Assembly (NCBI GenBank): GCA_009823395.1
Contig: CM020509.1
Span: 14,969,501-15,033,500, forward strand
Source of the DNA: Thamnaconus septentrionalis
Lineage: Eukaryota; Chordata; Actinopteri; Tetraodontiformes; Monacanthidae
Direction: 5' to 3'
Length of the DNA stretch: 64,000 bases
Shown here: positions 22,792-34,590 of the stretch, in pieces
Layout of the letters: each line of letters begins with the position of its first letter
Position numbering within the stretch: position 1 is the first letter of the stretch
Program-made: the position numbers and the translations under genes
The notes under the pieces: model-generated
Databases searched by the model: none
What the model saw: only the letters and a program-made list of their open reading frames with translations
Told to the model about the DNA's origin: nothing

Positions 22792-22953
22792 TACGATGTA
22801 GAAAAGAAAATAATTCAGAAGACATTTTTCAGCATTCTTTATTATATATTTTTTCCTATAATATTTGTAGATATATACTCCATTCTACATAAATACACTA
22901 TAAAGAGTCCATGATGGCATAATAAAGTTTAATAAATATTTTTTTCATATCTG

Positions 22954-23028
<75 letters not shown>

Positions 23029-23094
23029 TGCACCCATATGTATTTGTGTGTATGTGTATATTGCATTTATATTGAACTTTAATTTTCTCGGTCC
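22111..23094. other. Spacer downstream of the TNIP gene, with (ATT)n and (CA)n tracts
   Basis: No convincing exon. It holds (ATT)n at 22722-22791 and (CA)n at 22957-23025. A minus-strand AATAAA at 22843-22838 could end the TNIP-family transcript. The tyrosine- or isoleucine-rich frames here are microsatellite translations. Confidence 0.6.
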
Positions 23095-26000
23095 TCAGTC
23101 TGATACGGCGTCGGTGTTCTGGTGCTTGATGCAGAGCAGGTGGCGATGCTTTCTTTTCTCCCCACTCTGCGTCAGCTTGTCTCCCTCTACAGGTTGCTGG
23201 TCGTTATTGCAGCGATGCAAAAGCACGGGGCTTTTGTTCGGGGGAGTTTTTTTCAGCAACAGCCGCTGCAGCATCTGTTTGTCAGATCGCTCCCGCCGGA
23301 AATCATCCTCGTAAACCCGGAGCTGCGGGGACACCAGAGCAGCAGACGGACACGGCACAAAACAAATTTAATTCCATCAGCATGTCTTTTCACGACGCAA
23401 CCCCATGATGAGTAATTGTACGAATCCCCAGGAATGCTCGAAATCCCCCCCCCCCCATCCCACCACCACCCCAATTCAATTTAGTACTTAATAATACCAA
23501 TAGAAAGACAATAATAATAATTTTTAAAAAAAATCTAAAAAAACAAAACAAAAACTATCAATGTCAATCAAAGTTTGCATCTAAAATGTTTGCTATTTTT
23601 TGTGTTATGCTATTACAAGTTTGTAGTTTAATACGTTGATATTAATTACGTTGATAAAATCATCCTCCCACACTTGGGTAGTTTAGGTAGTTAGGTCATT
23701 TTAGTCTATAAGTAACACTGTTATGTAAGAGGGATGATGATTGCACTCAAAAGGCATTATAATGCATGTATGCTGCTTTGGAAAACATGTCATTAACATT
23801 CTTAATCACGTGACAACTTACAACAAAGTCCATTAAGGATTCTCAGTTTTGTATAGAACCTGTAACAAGCACCTCATTTCTAATGTTTCTTAACTCTGCT
23901 TTATCGACTTTACGAATGGATTATTTTTTGCTCCAGTGTAACCCAACCTGCTCTTGCAGCAGCGCCACCTGCTGGCGCATCTCCTCCCTCTTCTTCCTCA
24001 GCCTGCGGTTCTCCTGCAGCGTGTGTTTGTGGTCGTTGTGCTCCGTTTCGTACTCCTCTTCGTAGATCTGGGTCTGACAAACACAAGCACGGACGGGACA
24101 GAGTCAACATATATTGTCACATACATACAGTGTTGTTGGGATTACTCCATAAAAGCAATGCAACTACCGATTACTCCTTAATAAAGTCATCTAAATACTT
24201 CCTTAACTACTTTGTTTCATAAGTAATCAATTACTAATTACTTTTCAATTCCAAATATTGCCTTTGTCCTCTTAACATGAATGAATGTTTGACTGTGAAC
24301 TGAAGATTTTGGAGATGTAACCGTTACTCGATTAAGTAATTATGATATAATTACCAGTTTTGCCACAGTAATCCTGTTACATTACTCCGTTACTCAAAAG
24401 TTTAATTACAGTAATGGATTACTTAGTAATAGATCACTCGCCAATACTGCATATAGATAATATATAGTGAATATTGACTCTATATCGTCCATGCTCCTAT
24501 CATGGCATCTCTGACGACGCCTCATCTTAAGCAGCCACTTGGTGGTGCAGTTCACCAGCTCATTCCAGCTGAGCTCCGAGCAAAAATCTTTTTTTTCCCC
24601 CTGGCAACAGTGAATCGACATCTGTTCTGCTCTTATCGCACCAGAGCTGGGAACGTTTCTGGATGCTGTGCGAGACAGAGAGAGATTGGGGGAGCGTGGG
24701 GGTGAAGAGTGGGGGGTTGGTGGTGAGGGGGGCCCACCTGACACCTCAGAGCCTCCAGCTGCTCTTTCAGATCCTGCACCTCTTGCCTGGAGTCTCCCGA
24801 GGCTCCCTGCCGGGCGCCGCCACCACCTCCACTTCCACCGCCGCCGCCGACGCCCTGCTCTTCCTCTCGCCATGCTGCCTCCGGGTTGGGAGACGGCGGC
24901 AAGAAGCAGGACAAGGGCCCGTATCCCGAGGCGTGACTGGGGAGCAGATTGGGTCCTCTGGCAGGGTTGACGTCGACGCATGGAATCACACCAGCGGAGT
25001 TAGCCTTAAGTAGAAACAGAAGGAAAAACATCCAGTTGGTGCTGCAGCTCAAAGTCAGTGGACAAAAAAGCTGCTGCGACGCTGTTGGAAACCTGTTTGT
25101 CTGCTGCACCTTCCCTCTTGGGCTGGTGGATCTTGTTCTCCAGCAGGCGGAGGTACTCCTGCAGCTCCTGGTTCTTCTTCAGCTCCTGCATCAGCGCCTG
25201 CTCGTAGTACTCCTTTGCACTCTGCACACAGAGAAGCAGCAGAAACCTCGGTCATGCGACGCGTGATCTGTATCTACAGCCTGGAACGCGCCGCTCGGCA
25301 AACGTTCCATCCGTCAGCCGTTTTGATTTTCACTTTCCGATGTGCTGGTCGGGGATTTTTCTTTCTTTCTTTTTGCAGTGCGTTGTGCTCACCTGTTGAT
25401 GCTCCACTTTGAGCAGCAGCCGGCTGTTGAGCTGCTTGATGGCGGCGTTCTCCAGCTCCAGGGCCTCCATCCTGTGCTGCAGCCTCATGGTGGCGTTGTG
25501 ATACACCTGATCCCACTCCTCATTCAGCTTCATCAGCTGTTGAGGATTGAAAAGAAGGTTTTAAAACAAGGTGGTAAACAAATCTAAAACTCTGGAACGA
25601 TGAGCCTGTTGATGGAAATGATATAGAACCTTTTGTTTTTGATGTTTTGCTCATGTATGGACTATTAAGAAAAATGAGCCGCTTACATGAAATGTAACAA
25701 GTGTAGGTCATATAAGCTTAAGGTTCAGCCTACACCTTTTCGGTCAATATAATTTTAAGTTTATTTGTATAGGCACAATTATGACCGAATAAACTAAACT
25801 GAACTGAACTGAACTGAACTGCACTGTTGACACCTCATGGTCAGTAGAGCGTCCTGTCTCTGTTACGACCTTTGATTTGCGCACTACATGGTGGCGTTGT
25901 TACCGCCTGATTGAAAGCGTAGAGAAAAACAAACGCGTGCAATCTGGAGTGACTGGAGGTCGAGCGGGGTGAGACTCTTCCCTCCACGGCTATTTACTCT

Positions 26001-29000
26001 CTCCATTCATCACTTTAGGCTAAACTCTTTTGTTTAGTCTTTTTTTACTCGACCGCAGCCAATTATAATCAAGCAGCGCGGCCTCGGAAAAACGTCGAAA
26101 AATGTCGGAGATCAACGACGATTCTCGCGACTCGGCTGGCGCGGGGATTTTTCACACGACGCCCACGGCCCTCTGTTGTATTGCGAGGGCATGCAGCCGC
26201 TCACATCAGCAGGGAAGACGAAGACGTCTCGGCGCGGGCGACGCCTGCCCGTTACCTCTTTGTTCACTCGCCGCAGCTCCGTGTTCTTGTTGAGCAGCAG
26301 GAGCTTCTCCTGGTCGCCCGAGGTGACGCTCATGCTCTCCGTGATCAGGGTCACCTGCTCCTCCGTGGACAGCAGCCGGCTCCCCGTGGGACTGGCATCG
26401 CCGGTCCTGCGCACAGGTGGGAGTGTGTGAGTGTGTGTGTGAGTGTGTGTACAAAGAGACAAAAAAGCCGCGTGCTATAAATAGAGTCATGATGAAGAAC
26501 ATTAGCAGAGGATTTTTCCATTAATAAGCAAGCACATGCGTGCGCAAAAGAACATCAGAGTACTTTTGAACACCCACTCGCGCAGAGTGCACTTACAGAG
26601 AATCGAACTGGAGCCATTATGCACGCCCACGCGCACGCATGCATTCGCAGTCACATTATGCACTCGAGAGACGCGGAAACACACACTCACACACACACAC
26701 ACACAGTGCTTTTGGCCGATCGCGCTCTCTGTTTACCATCAGATGTGTTTACTCATCGATAGGCCCGAGGAAACAATGTGGGTGAAGATCCCCGAAACTT
26801 GCTTGATTGGCATTCGAGCCGCGAGGACGTAAAAAAAGAAAAGAGAAAAGACTTTAAAAATAATAACAGACACAACTTTCTGTTCCTCCCGCAGCATCTG
26901 CGTGAGGTCCATCGTGAAAGCGGCAGCGCGGTCCGTCTCACGAGCACACGGCAGAAGACGCCCCTGGCCTCAGAAAACAAACGACTACACAGAGAGAGAG
27001 AGAAAAAAAGCCCCTGTCTGCCTTCGCCTTACATCTCCCTCAAGGCTGAAATCCCCCTGCGCGCACTTCCTCTCATCCACTCACACACGCGGCCCCGCTA
27101 CGTGGAAACCGCCAAGAGCCGCCGCATCAGAAGGTCAAGACGGTGCAAGTGGAAGGATGCAGGTTATTCTTCGAGCAAATCGATGAACGGCTCCAGTTAA
27201 TGGTTCTTTTCTTATCAGTTTCGGCGGAATTCACATGAATTGATGTCACGGAGGATCATTCAGAACTAAAGTTGTATTTTTCCTCCCCGGGAAAACAGAT
27301 TTTCGACAACTATTGGTGGAATTTTTCTGTCGCCGTTGACGGAATGCGATATTTACATAGCTCATAATTCCACGTGCGTCTGTTATATACAAGTGAGTCT
27401 CCTGGACTGCGGCAATGTTGGCTTCACGTTGCGATGATGGGAAATAGGGAGAAACAGCAAAGCTGCCCCGCGCTCCATCACGGACACTTTCTCAGCATCC
27501 AGGATTATTTTTTTCTTCCCTGCCAGCAGCAGTGATTTACCGAGAGTATCTGCGGGCTCCCTGCCAACTGTTGTGCTGCTGTAAAAAATAAAGCACAAGA
27601 TACACGTTTCTAAACACACTGCTTTTTTTTTTTAAATGAAGCTTCAGGTGTGTCTGACCTTCAACGTTTTCTACCAGAACAAAGCCTGTTTAGTCTTTAG
27701 AAAAAAAAATCGATTAACAGACTGCAGTTTGAATAATTCTCTAAATGAATAAATAAATAAATAAATAAAAAGCAAACAAAGTGAATTTAAGCAGCAACGA
27801 TCATAGAGTGGATGGACTCTGAAGAAATTAGGTTTCCCTGAAAACAAATTTCAGTTCCACAGAACAAACATATTGAGAAATTTATAGAGAAGTGTTCAAC
27901 GTCATGCTCGAAAGCAAGCCACAGCCAGAATACAGTACTGAAAAGTGAATTGGTAGCTTACTGGGGCTCTCTGAGCAGTTCTTACTTATTACTCATGTCT
28001 GTAACCAGACATGTTTATTGATTGTGTATTCATACTTGAATGAATTTTGACTTGAACATTAATAAACACAATCAATAAACAAATGACAATTATCTAACAA
28101 AAACCAGGAGGAACTGTGACTATACGTTAGTTACTGGTTTGTATTATTGTGGGATACATGCTTTATAAATTATTAATGAAAAATTTACTTTACACTTGAA
28201 TAATGTGTGCTACCAAACATTCATTCAAATTCTGAGAGGTTGGTCTCTGGTTCTACAAGCTTCTACATGCTACGTAGGCTGCTCTCCTGAACCTTCAGGT
28301 GTTGTTCAATCAACCTTAACAAGGGCATTTTTGGCGTATATATCCCAAAAGAGGAAGTGATATTTTCAGAAAAAAATGATTCTATTTAACTTTATTTAGT
28401 TTTGGTCTTAACTGTAATCAAAAAGAAACTTTTCAAAAATACATTTTCATCAAGCATTTATAAACTCCACAACGTGGCTCCATCAGATAGTGAAACATTT
28501 CTCTACCTACACACGTCCTCCTCCAGCGAGGTGGAAAACAGCTTCAGTGAGGGCTTTTTGTGGTCGCTCATTACCGAGTCTACACAGTGCTGCAGTTTGT
28601 AAACTGCAGGATGAGGGCAGACACCGAAACAAATGAAACTGAGCCTAATTTTAGTTGACATTCTAAGCACAGCTCACATGGCCGTGTCCAATACCCAGCC
28701 TTGGCAAAGTGAGGGCGGTGCATTTTGCCGTCCTGTTGGGACTACACTCTGCTCAGTGTCTCTCTGATCCACGGCTCCTTTCCTCCGTCAGCTCCTCTGA
28801 CGGATGGAACTCACTCTGTGACCCACTTTGACAAACTTTTCAATCCTGGGCTGACTTGGAAGGGCACCAAAATGCCACTTCTCTGCCTGGCACAATGCTA
28901 ATTTACTGCCATGGCGTCTAATAAAGAGGGAGATAATATCTGTCTGCCTTGCTGGTGGCAGCCCTGATGTATGTTCACCCAGCAGATCCAGCTCAGATCA

Positions 29001-29688
29001 GCGTGGGGCCGTACAAACAGCGGAGACGGCTATCAGTTTCACAAACAGTGGTGCCAAGGCGGCGCCAGCGCTATTTTGATCTTTCATTTACATCACGATA
29101 GCAACGCGAAACAACATCCTTGTAAAATACTGAAGTGAAATCTACATCTTCATGACCTCAGTGGAAAGTCCAGAGCCGCCGCTCATCATTGATTCTTTAT
29201 TTAACTCCCTCAGCCTCTGAGACAACAGAGTGCTGGAGTTTTTCTGTTTAAGCTTAGAATATTAAGTTAAAAAAAAAAAAAAAAATCATGTATATATATA
29301 TATATTATAAACACGTTTTTAGTTTTGTTTGGTCCTATCACTCTTCATATACTAAAAATATATATAACTATGCTATATATGAGAACATTCCTCTACTTTA
29401 TGCTTCTCCTCATTTCATATTCAGGTTTAAAAAAAATAAATAAAAAGAATTATATTAAAAAACAAATAAAAAATATATATATAAGTCTGTGCCTGGTGGA
29501 ACTTTCTACAACAACCTTCATTTGAAGCCACTGAAGTTGAGTACATACCACAGCTGTTCAGCTGACTTGGGTCTCTCTTGAACCTGAGTGAAGCTGCTGC
29601 TTTCCCCCTTTGGCAAAACGTCCTTCTGCCCCTCTGCCACCGACGACAACGACGTGGACGACGACAAAGACAGAATTTCTCCATCCAT
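23095..29688 (-). CDS. TNFAIP3-interacting protein family (TNIP/ABIN)
   Basis: Seven coding exons on the minus strand, all in phase: 29688-29549, 26406-26256, 25536-25393, 25221-25093, 25004-24738, 24073-23948, 23322-23095. They give 394 residues. Exon 3 opens with LMKLNEEWDQVYHNA, like the NKQWDQ core of ABIN homology domain 1, and exons 3-4 are coiled coil. Exon 5 contains a glycine-rich stretch (about residues 250-262) and then EVQDLKEQLEALRCQ. The last exon begins LRVYEDDFRRERSDKQML, the ubiquitin-binding UBAN/AHD2 core (EDFxRERSDR in relatives), followed by a short unrelated tail. Relatives bind A20 and ubiquitin chains and dampen NF-kB signalling in the cytosol. Length and layout fit TNIP3- or TNIP2-size proteins better than TNIP1, but I do not assign a member. 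Intron 1 is about 3.1 kb and exon 5 uses a TTAAG acceptor. Confidence 0.88.
24128..24449 (+). mobile_element. hAT-like non-autonomous element (family of 3), in TNIP-family intron 5
   Basis: Begins CAGTGTTGTTGGGATTACTC and ends ATCACTCGCCAATACTG, so both ends carry CAGT/ACTG tips. It is full of GTAATC/GATTAC strings. Related to 31691-32210 (opposite orientation) and 34369-34590. Flanks CATACATA and CATATAGA may be a worn 8-bp target duplication. No coding capacity. Confidence 0.7.
26407..29548 (-). other. Large first intron of the TNIP-family gene
   Basis: About 3.1 kb. It holds simple repeats ((CA)n near 26688-26704, (AAAT)n near 27746-27768), an inverted repeat with 15-bp arms (TGTTTATTGATTGTG, about 28010 and about 28065) and a stretch at about 28670-29110 that reads like conserved non-coding sequence. 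No further in-phase exon is needed, because exon 1 (phase 2) joins exon 2 directly. Confidence 0.6.
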
Positions 29689-31690
29689 GATCCTGCGATC
29701 CTTGGCAAAACTTGTAAGGCTAAAAATTTTTTTTTGACACACGTGCGCGCAGACACTTGTCCCAGCTCGGAGAGTGTGCGTCTAGAACGCGACTGGAAGT
29801 AAATAGTGTCGTTCGCAAAGCAAAAGAGGAAGTCGCGGCGACCATGAGGCACATGATGAAGAGAACAGGAAGTGACAGTGGCAACTGCTTTAGCGCCACG
29901 GCAAAGGCGAGGTGGAGGTGGGTGTGTGTGTGTGTGGGAGGGAGGGGGGTTTAGGGGTCAGCCCCACCGCGGTGGATTTTGATATGCCGTACTTTACCGT
30001 ATAAAGGCCAAAATGTTTACTCAGTGGGTTTGTTGTCTGGTTTTGACACCCTGCGGAAAATCAGGGACTCTCCACTGTATTGAGGAAAGTGTGTGTGTGT
30101 GTGTGTGTGTGGCGGGGGGAACTTCATCTTCATCTTCAAGTGTGAGCCGAGCTGGTGTCTCATATTTCTCAGACTGTCCCAGGGGAGCTAACAGCAGCAG
30201 AGCCCTACAGAGGAGCATAATTTCTGCGTGATTACTTACCGGCCGGATCCTTAATTGATAATAAGTGTAACACATACGTTTATTCATGACAAATGACGGC
30301 GATAGGGTTCGGGCTAATTGCGTTCACTCGTCTTCTCATTAACGGGGCTGAAGGGAGGTGGCTGCGGCAGGTTAATTAGGAAATCACATGTTCATCTAGA
30401 GGGACAATGAGGTAAATGAAAGGATTTTTGTTAATTATGTTCTTCTCAGGCGGGCAAAGCTTTCATTAACACGGAGGAAATTAATTTGCCGAAACCCGGC
30501 GGCTCGCCAGGCGGGTTTTGCGCTGGCCGTGGCGAGGACTTCCAGGTATGAAGGAGAATATGAAAACAGAAGCTGCCGTTCAGGGAAAAAACATCAGTGC
30601 TGTTTTCTCTCTCACAAGTCATGCTTAGAGTTCAAAAGGTTGACGGAATAAAAACCCCTGTGTTTCCAGCAGTGAAACTTGGCTCAGTCTTTTTTTATTT
30701 TGATAAAGTAGAATATCCTCCTGGCTCACTAAAGAGAGTGAGCCTCTGGGCTCACTCTCTTTAGGAATAATAAGATTAAACCATGAATTATTACAAGTAT
30801 TATTATTATTATTTTAAATCTAAAAAAAGGTTGAAGAAGGAATTCCTTTTTAAATGTGTTTGTATTTAAACAGTAAACTCTGTTCAGACCAAGGTGAATG
30901 ATGGTGTAAAATGAATCGCAGTGCTTTATCGCTCCGTAAAGAGGAACTTACGCCACCTCTGAACCTGGTGCCGATTCATATTGTAGAAAAACCACCTGAC
31001 GAACAACGTGTAGCTTTGATACATTGCGTTATGCTGCGAGGGGGAAAAAATGTAACACAGCCGGCATGGATTCATTGTCCCCATTAAATCACTGACCCTG
31101 GTTCCTCTGTTCAGACAGGGCCAGTAAATTAAAGCAAACATGGGTGGGAAAGATTAAGTGTTTTTATTTGCCGCCTAGCCCAGAGGGCCGAATCAGAGCC
31201 GCTGACATTTTCCCATCTGATGCACCAGCGCGAGATAAAAGTCGGGGAGGCATCAGAATGCGCCGGCGGTGTCTTCGCTGCCTCCGACTTGCTCCGCCCC
31301 GCTCCGTCCACGCCATCCATCACAGCCGGCACTCAGAGGATCGCTGGGCCGATGCGGAGGCTTTGCTGGGAGGCCCCGGCGAGTGTGTGGGGGCCGCGGT
31401 GCCTTCATTGACCCGAGCCTCTGTCAGAGCCCAGGACAAATGAGGCTGCAGCTTCGGGAGCAGATTGATCTCTGAGGCCACGGCGAGGAACGGGGAGTGT
31501 CCCTGGCAAGTGAGGACGGACGGAAGGCTGCTCCTGTGTGTGTGTGTGTGGTGTGTGTGTTCGATGTGAATTATTCATCGGCCGCTAACGAGGAGGAAGT
31601 CTGGGCTTTTACACTAAATTGGATCGAATTAGTGCAGACTCACTCTAATTGTGATTTTACCGGTCTGGCCTGCAGCCGCTGCTGTTTGAC
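29689..31690. other. Upstream region of the TNIP-family gene, no gene seen
   Basis: 29689-29850 is the likely 5' UTR and proximal promoter on the minus strand. A (TG)n tract is at 30091-30111 and another at about 31539-31560. A stretch at about 30290-30540 has several TAATTA-type homeodomain-like cores and looks like a regulatory element. A perfect hairpin lies at 30729-30764. No credible exon. Confidence 0.4.
30729..30764. repeat. Perfect 16-bp hairpin, 4-nt loop
   Basis: CTAAAGAGAGTGAGCC at 30729-30744 is the exact reverse complement of 30749-30764, with loop TCTG between. Confidence 0.85.
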
Positions 31691-32210
31691 CAGTGTCGGC
31701 GAGTAATCTATTACTAAGTAATCCACTACTGTAATTAAACTACTTTTTTTTTTTTTTTTTTAGTAACGGAGTAATGTAATGGGATTACAGTGGCAAAACT
31801 GGTAATTAACGATTCTGTTACTTTTCCGAAATATTTCGCAAGCTAAAAATGCCTGAAATTTAGAAAAACAACCAAGAACAACGTCGCAGAATGATGACGC
31901 AGCCGTGCATGCAAAGTCATTGTGATGCGTTGACGCACCAAAACAAGCATGGTGGTGGCAAAAGAAAAAAAAAACAGTGCTTCCGTTTGCAGCTGGAAAT
32001 ACAAACATTATTTTGAGTTCTAAATGAAAGAGTACTGTGGTTTGTTGTACGTTATGTGCAGGAAACAAGACGTTCTCAACTGTTACTCTTTTTTTTTTAA
32101 ACTAAAGTAATAAGTAATTGATTACTCATGAAACAAAGTAGTTAGATTAGTTTTAAAGAAGTAGTCAGTAATCAGTAGTTGGATTACTTTTATGGAGTAA
32201 TCCCAACAAC
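31691..32210 (-). mobile_element. hAT-like non-autonomous element with target duplication
   Basis: Begins CAGTGTCGGCGAGTAATC and ends GGAGTAATCCCAACAAC, the inverse orientation of 24128-24449. The 7-base direct repeat GTTTGAC flanks it at 31684-31690 and 32211-32217, close to the 8-bp duplications of hAT elements. It includes a poly(T) run (about 31744-31762). No coding capacity. Confidence 0.75.
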
Positions 32211-32217
32211 GTTTGAC

Positions 32218-34368
32218 CAACTCCAGCAAGAGGTGCACGTCACCTCCAAGACCCGTCAGAAGTCATTTCCTCTTCTGCGTGTGAATGAATGCATTATTGT
32301 GGTTATGGATGACAGAATGAGTGGGAATATTTTCACACACACAAAAAGGACCGTGCATTTACTTATCACTCGGTTTACCTCAAGGAGAAGTGACACACGA
32401 GGTAGCTCGTACAAGCATGTGTTAGCGTTCGAACACGCACACAAGCACTCTTGCTTGTGGTATTCATTCGTGCAGATGCATGCAGCACAACAGATCCATA
32501 AAGGGGGAAAGAACATAACCAAGAGATTTTTTGGGGGGTACATGACACAGCAAGCCACAAGTATTTATCTGGGGCAAAATCTAAGATGTATTATCTGCTT
32601 GCGTCACGTAAGACTGTAAAACGAAACAGCGAAGCACAAACCGTTTGTGATCTTTTAAAACGAACAAAGCACACGGACAATGGTGAGAGAGAGAGAGAGA
32701 GAGAGGAGCGTTTCATATGTGGATGTTGCCAGTGATCAAATAAAGGAAAAGCTCTAAATCTTCGCCATTGATAGCATGAGCAATCAGCCCGAAATAGGAC
32801 GAGATGAAAGGAAAAGGTTCGCTTGCGTCATGGAAACTGCATCCAGCATTTCCATTATTTTGGCTAAGACAGGAACATGCGAGTTGCATGCAGCATGTAA
32901 TCACAAATGTAATGCGATAAATAAAACAGGACCTCTTACCTTTAATGAACTCCTTAAAGCACTTTGGTTTTTACAGGGGGGGTCCTTGATATCGGAGTCA
33001 AAAGAGACTCTGCTACATCTTTGTTGTGTGAGGGCTTGAAACATGAAAAGGCATCGGCTGTGACGTGAATCACTGTGTGGTGCATTATTAACGATCATGA
33101 AGATGGAAAAGATTGCATGAAATTTGATAAAGCCCAATCCAGTGCTGTCGCAGAACCTGCATGTCTGGGCCGCAAAGGAATAAGAAGTTGCAGAATCAGG
33201 AGCTCTGGACTTTCATTGTCTTTTGTGTTTGCCACGCTGAAATGTAATGTGAAGGTGGGTCTATTAGCCTGTCCTGCTCGAGGCGGTATTGAACACTAAG
33301 TCTCAGCATAAGAGAACCAAAACGTATTATGTAAATCGTACAAAAAAGGAATGAAGAATAGCATAATCCTTTTTGCTAGGGCATTTGAAATGAAAATAAA
33401 TCAGGGGATTCTTCTCTGTGCGCTTCCTCCTCAATATATCTGGAGTGAGTTTCGCAGACAGGAAGCCAAACCGAGTTGTGTAAACTACAACATGGACGGC
33501 AAGTCAAAAATAATCACCGTTCTTCATCGACAAAGCTTTTAATAAACCTAATAAAATTTTATATTACAAGACTTTGCACCTGAACCTGTGCGACCTCATC
33601 ACCATCAATGTTGTTGTTGATTGTAAATCAGCTGCTAAACGTACCGTAGCAACTCCCCCAATTAGGACCAGTCATATCTGAATACATGAGTAGCGCACAT
33701 ACCTATGTTACCATATCGTAAATCGCCAGCCAGTATTTCTTCATTTGTTCATGCTGTGCAGGATTTCTTTCTTGTCTGTGTCCATTGTTCCAAAGGAGCA
33801 TGCACTAAACACTTTGCATCCCATTTACTCGCCAAATGCAAACTAGCAACAGGTGACGAAGCAGACAGGACAGCGCCATGTTCCTCCGCTCATTAGGCCG
33901 AGAATCACCGTTGCAGCGTAATGGGAGAGCGACATTGAATTTCTGCTCGTACCTCTCTCACCTAATTAGATAAATTCTCCATTGCTGGAGAATGGCTTGT
34001 GGATATCTGTGGGGTTGGGGGGTTCTGAGGGCCCAGGGGGTCACCATCATTCTGCGTGTGTGTGTGTGTGTGTGCACATACACGGTACACGGGGGGAAAT
34101 AAGGAGAAATGTGCATGTGTGGAGGCAGCAGAAGTTTGCAATATCACAGGAGGTTGCATTCGAAGGATTTCATTCTCCACGTCTCTCTGCACTCTATTTT
34201 GTGTGCCAGCTCAGAGCTGCAGAGTCAAATTGAATGGTTTTCCCACAAAGTGTAAAAACATTACCTGGAAAGATGTCACAGCGAAGAATCAAAAAAAAGA
34301 AAAATATATATAAACAGTCGGCCACCTCTTGCTCTCCTTGTACCGCAGCAATTTAGTCGGGGTTGGGG
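32218..34368. other. Intergenic, no gene seen
   Basis: Moderately AT-rich sequence with a (GA)n tract at 32687-32704 and (TG)n near 34058-34074. Short reading frames show no domain, codon bias or splice context that I can support. Confidence 0.4.
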
Positions 34369-34590
34369 CAGTGCTGTTTGGGATTACTCCATAAAAGTAA
34401 TCCAACTACTCATTACTGATTACTCCTTAAAAATTAATCTAATTACTTCACAGTATTTTGATCCAATATTTTGGTTTAGATGAGATTAACTCAAATGAAT
34501 GTTTGTATTTCCAGCTATCAAACACATTCGCTGTTTTTTCTTTTGCGGCCGCCATGCTTGTTTTGATGCCTCATCAAAACTCCACCCACT
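34369..34590 (+). mobile_element. Truncated copy of the hAT-like family
   Basis: Begins CAGTGCTGTTTGGGATTACTCC. It shares the interior with 31691-32210 in opposite orientation, for example TGTTTGTATTTCCAGCT and GCCATGCTTGTTTTGATG. The second terminus is missing. Confidence 0.65.

Noticed and set aside
22710..22914. Poly-Tyr and poly-Ile frames
   Set aside because: Translations of the (ATT)n microsatellite.
24406..25266. Several 100-190 codon frames on both strands
   Set aside because: Shadow frames over TNIP-family exons 4 and 5; only the exon frame continues in phase.
26886..26925. Possible alternative first coding exon of the TNIP-family gene (MDLTQMLREEQK on the minus strand)
   Set aside because: Only a weak donor (GTTGTG) follows and the phase does not match exon 2.
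27541..27578. 38-bp segment with good acceptor and donor in TNIP-family intron 1
   Set aside because: Including it would break the frame, whereas exon 1 (phase 2) joins exon 2 exactly without it.
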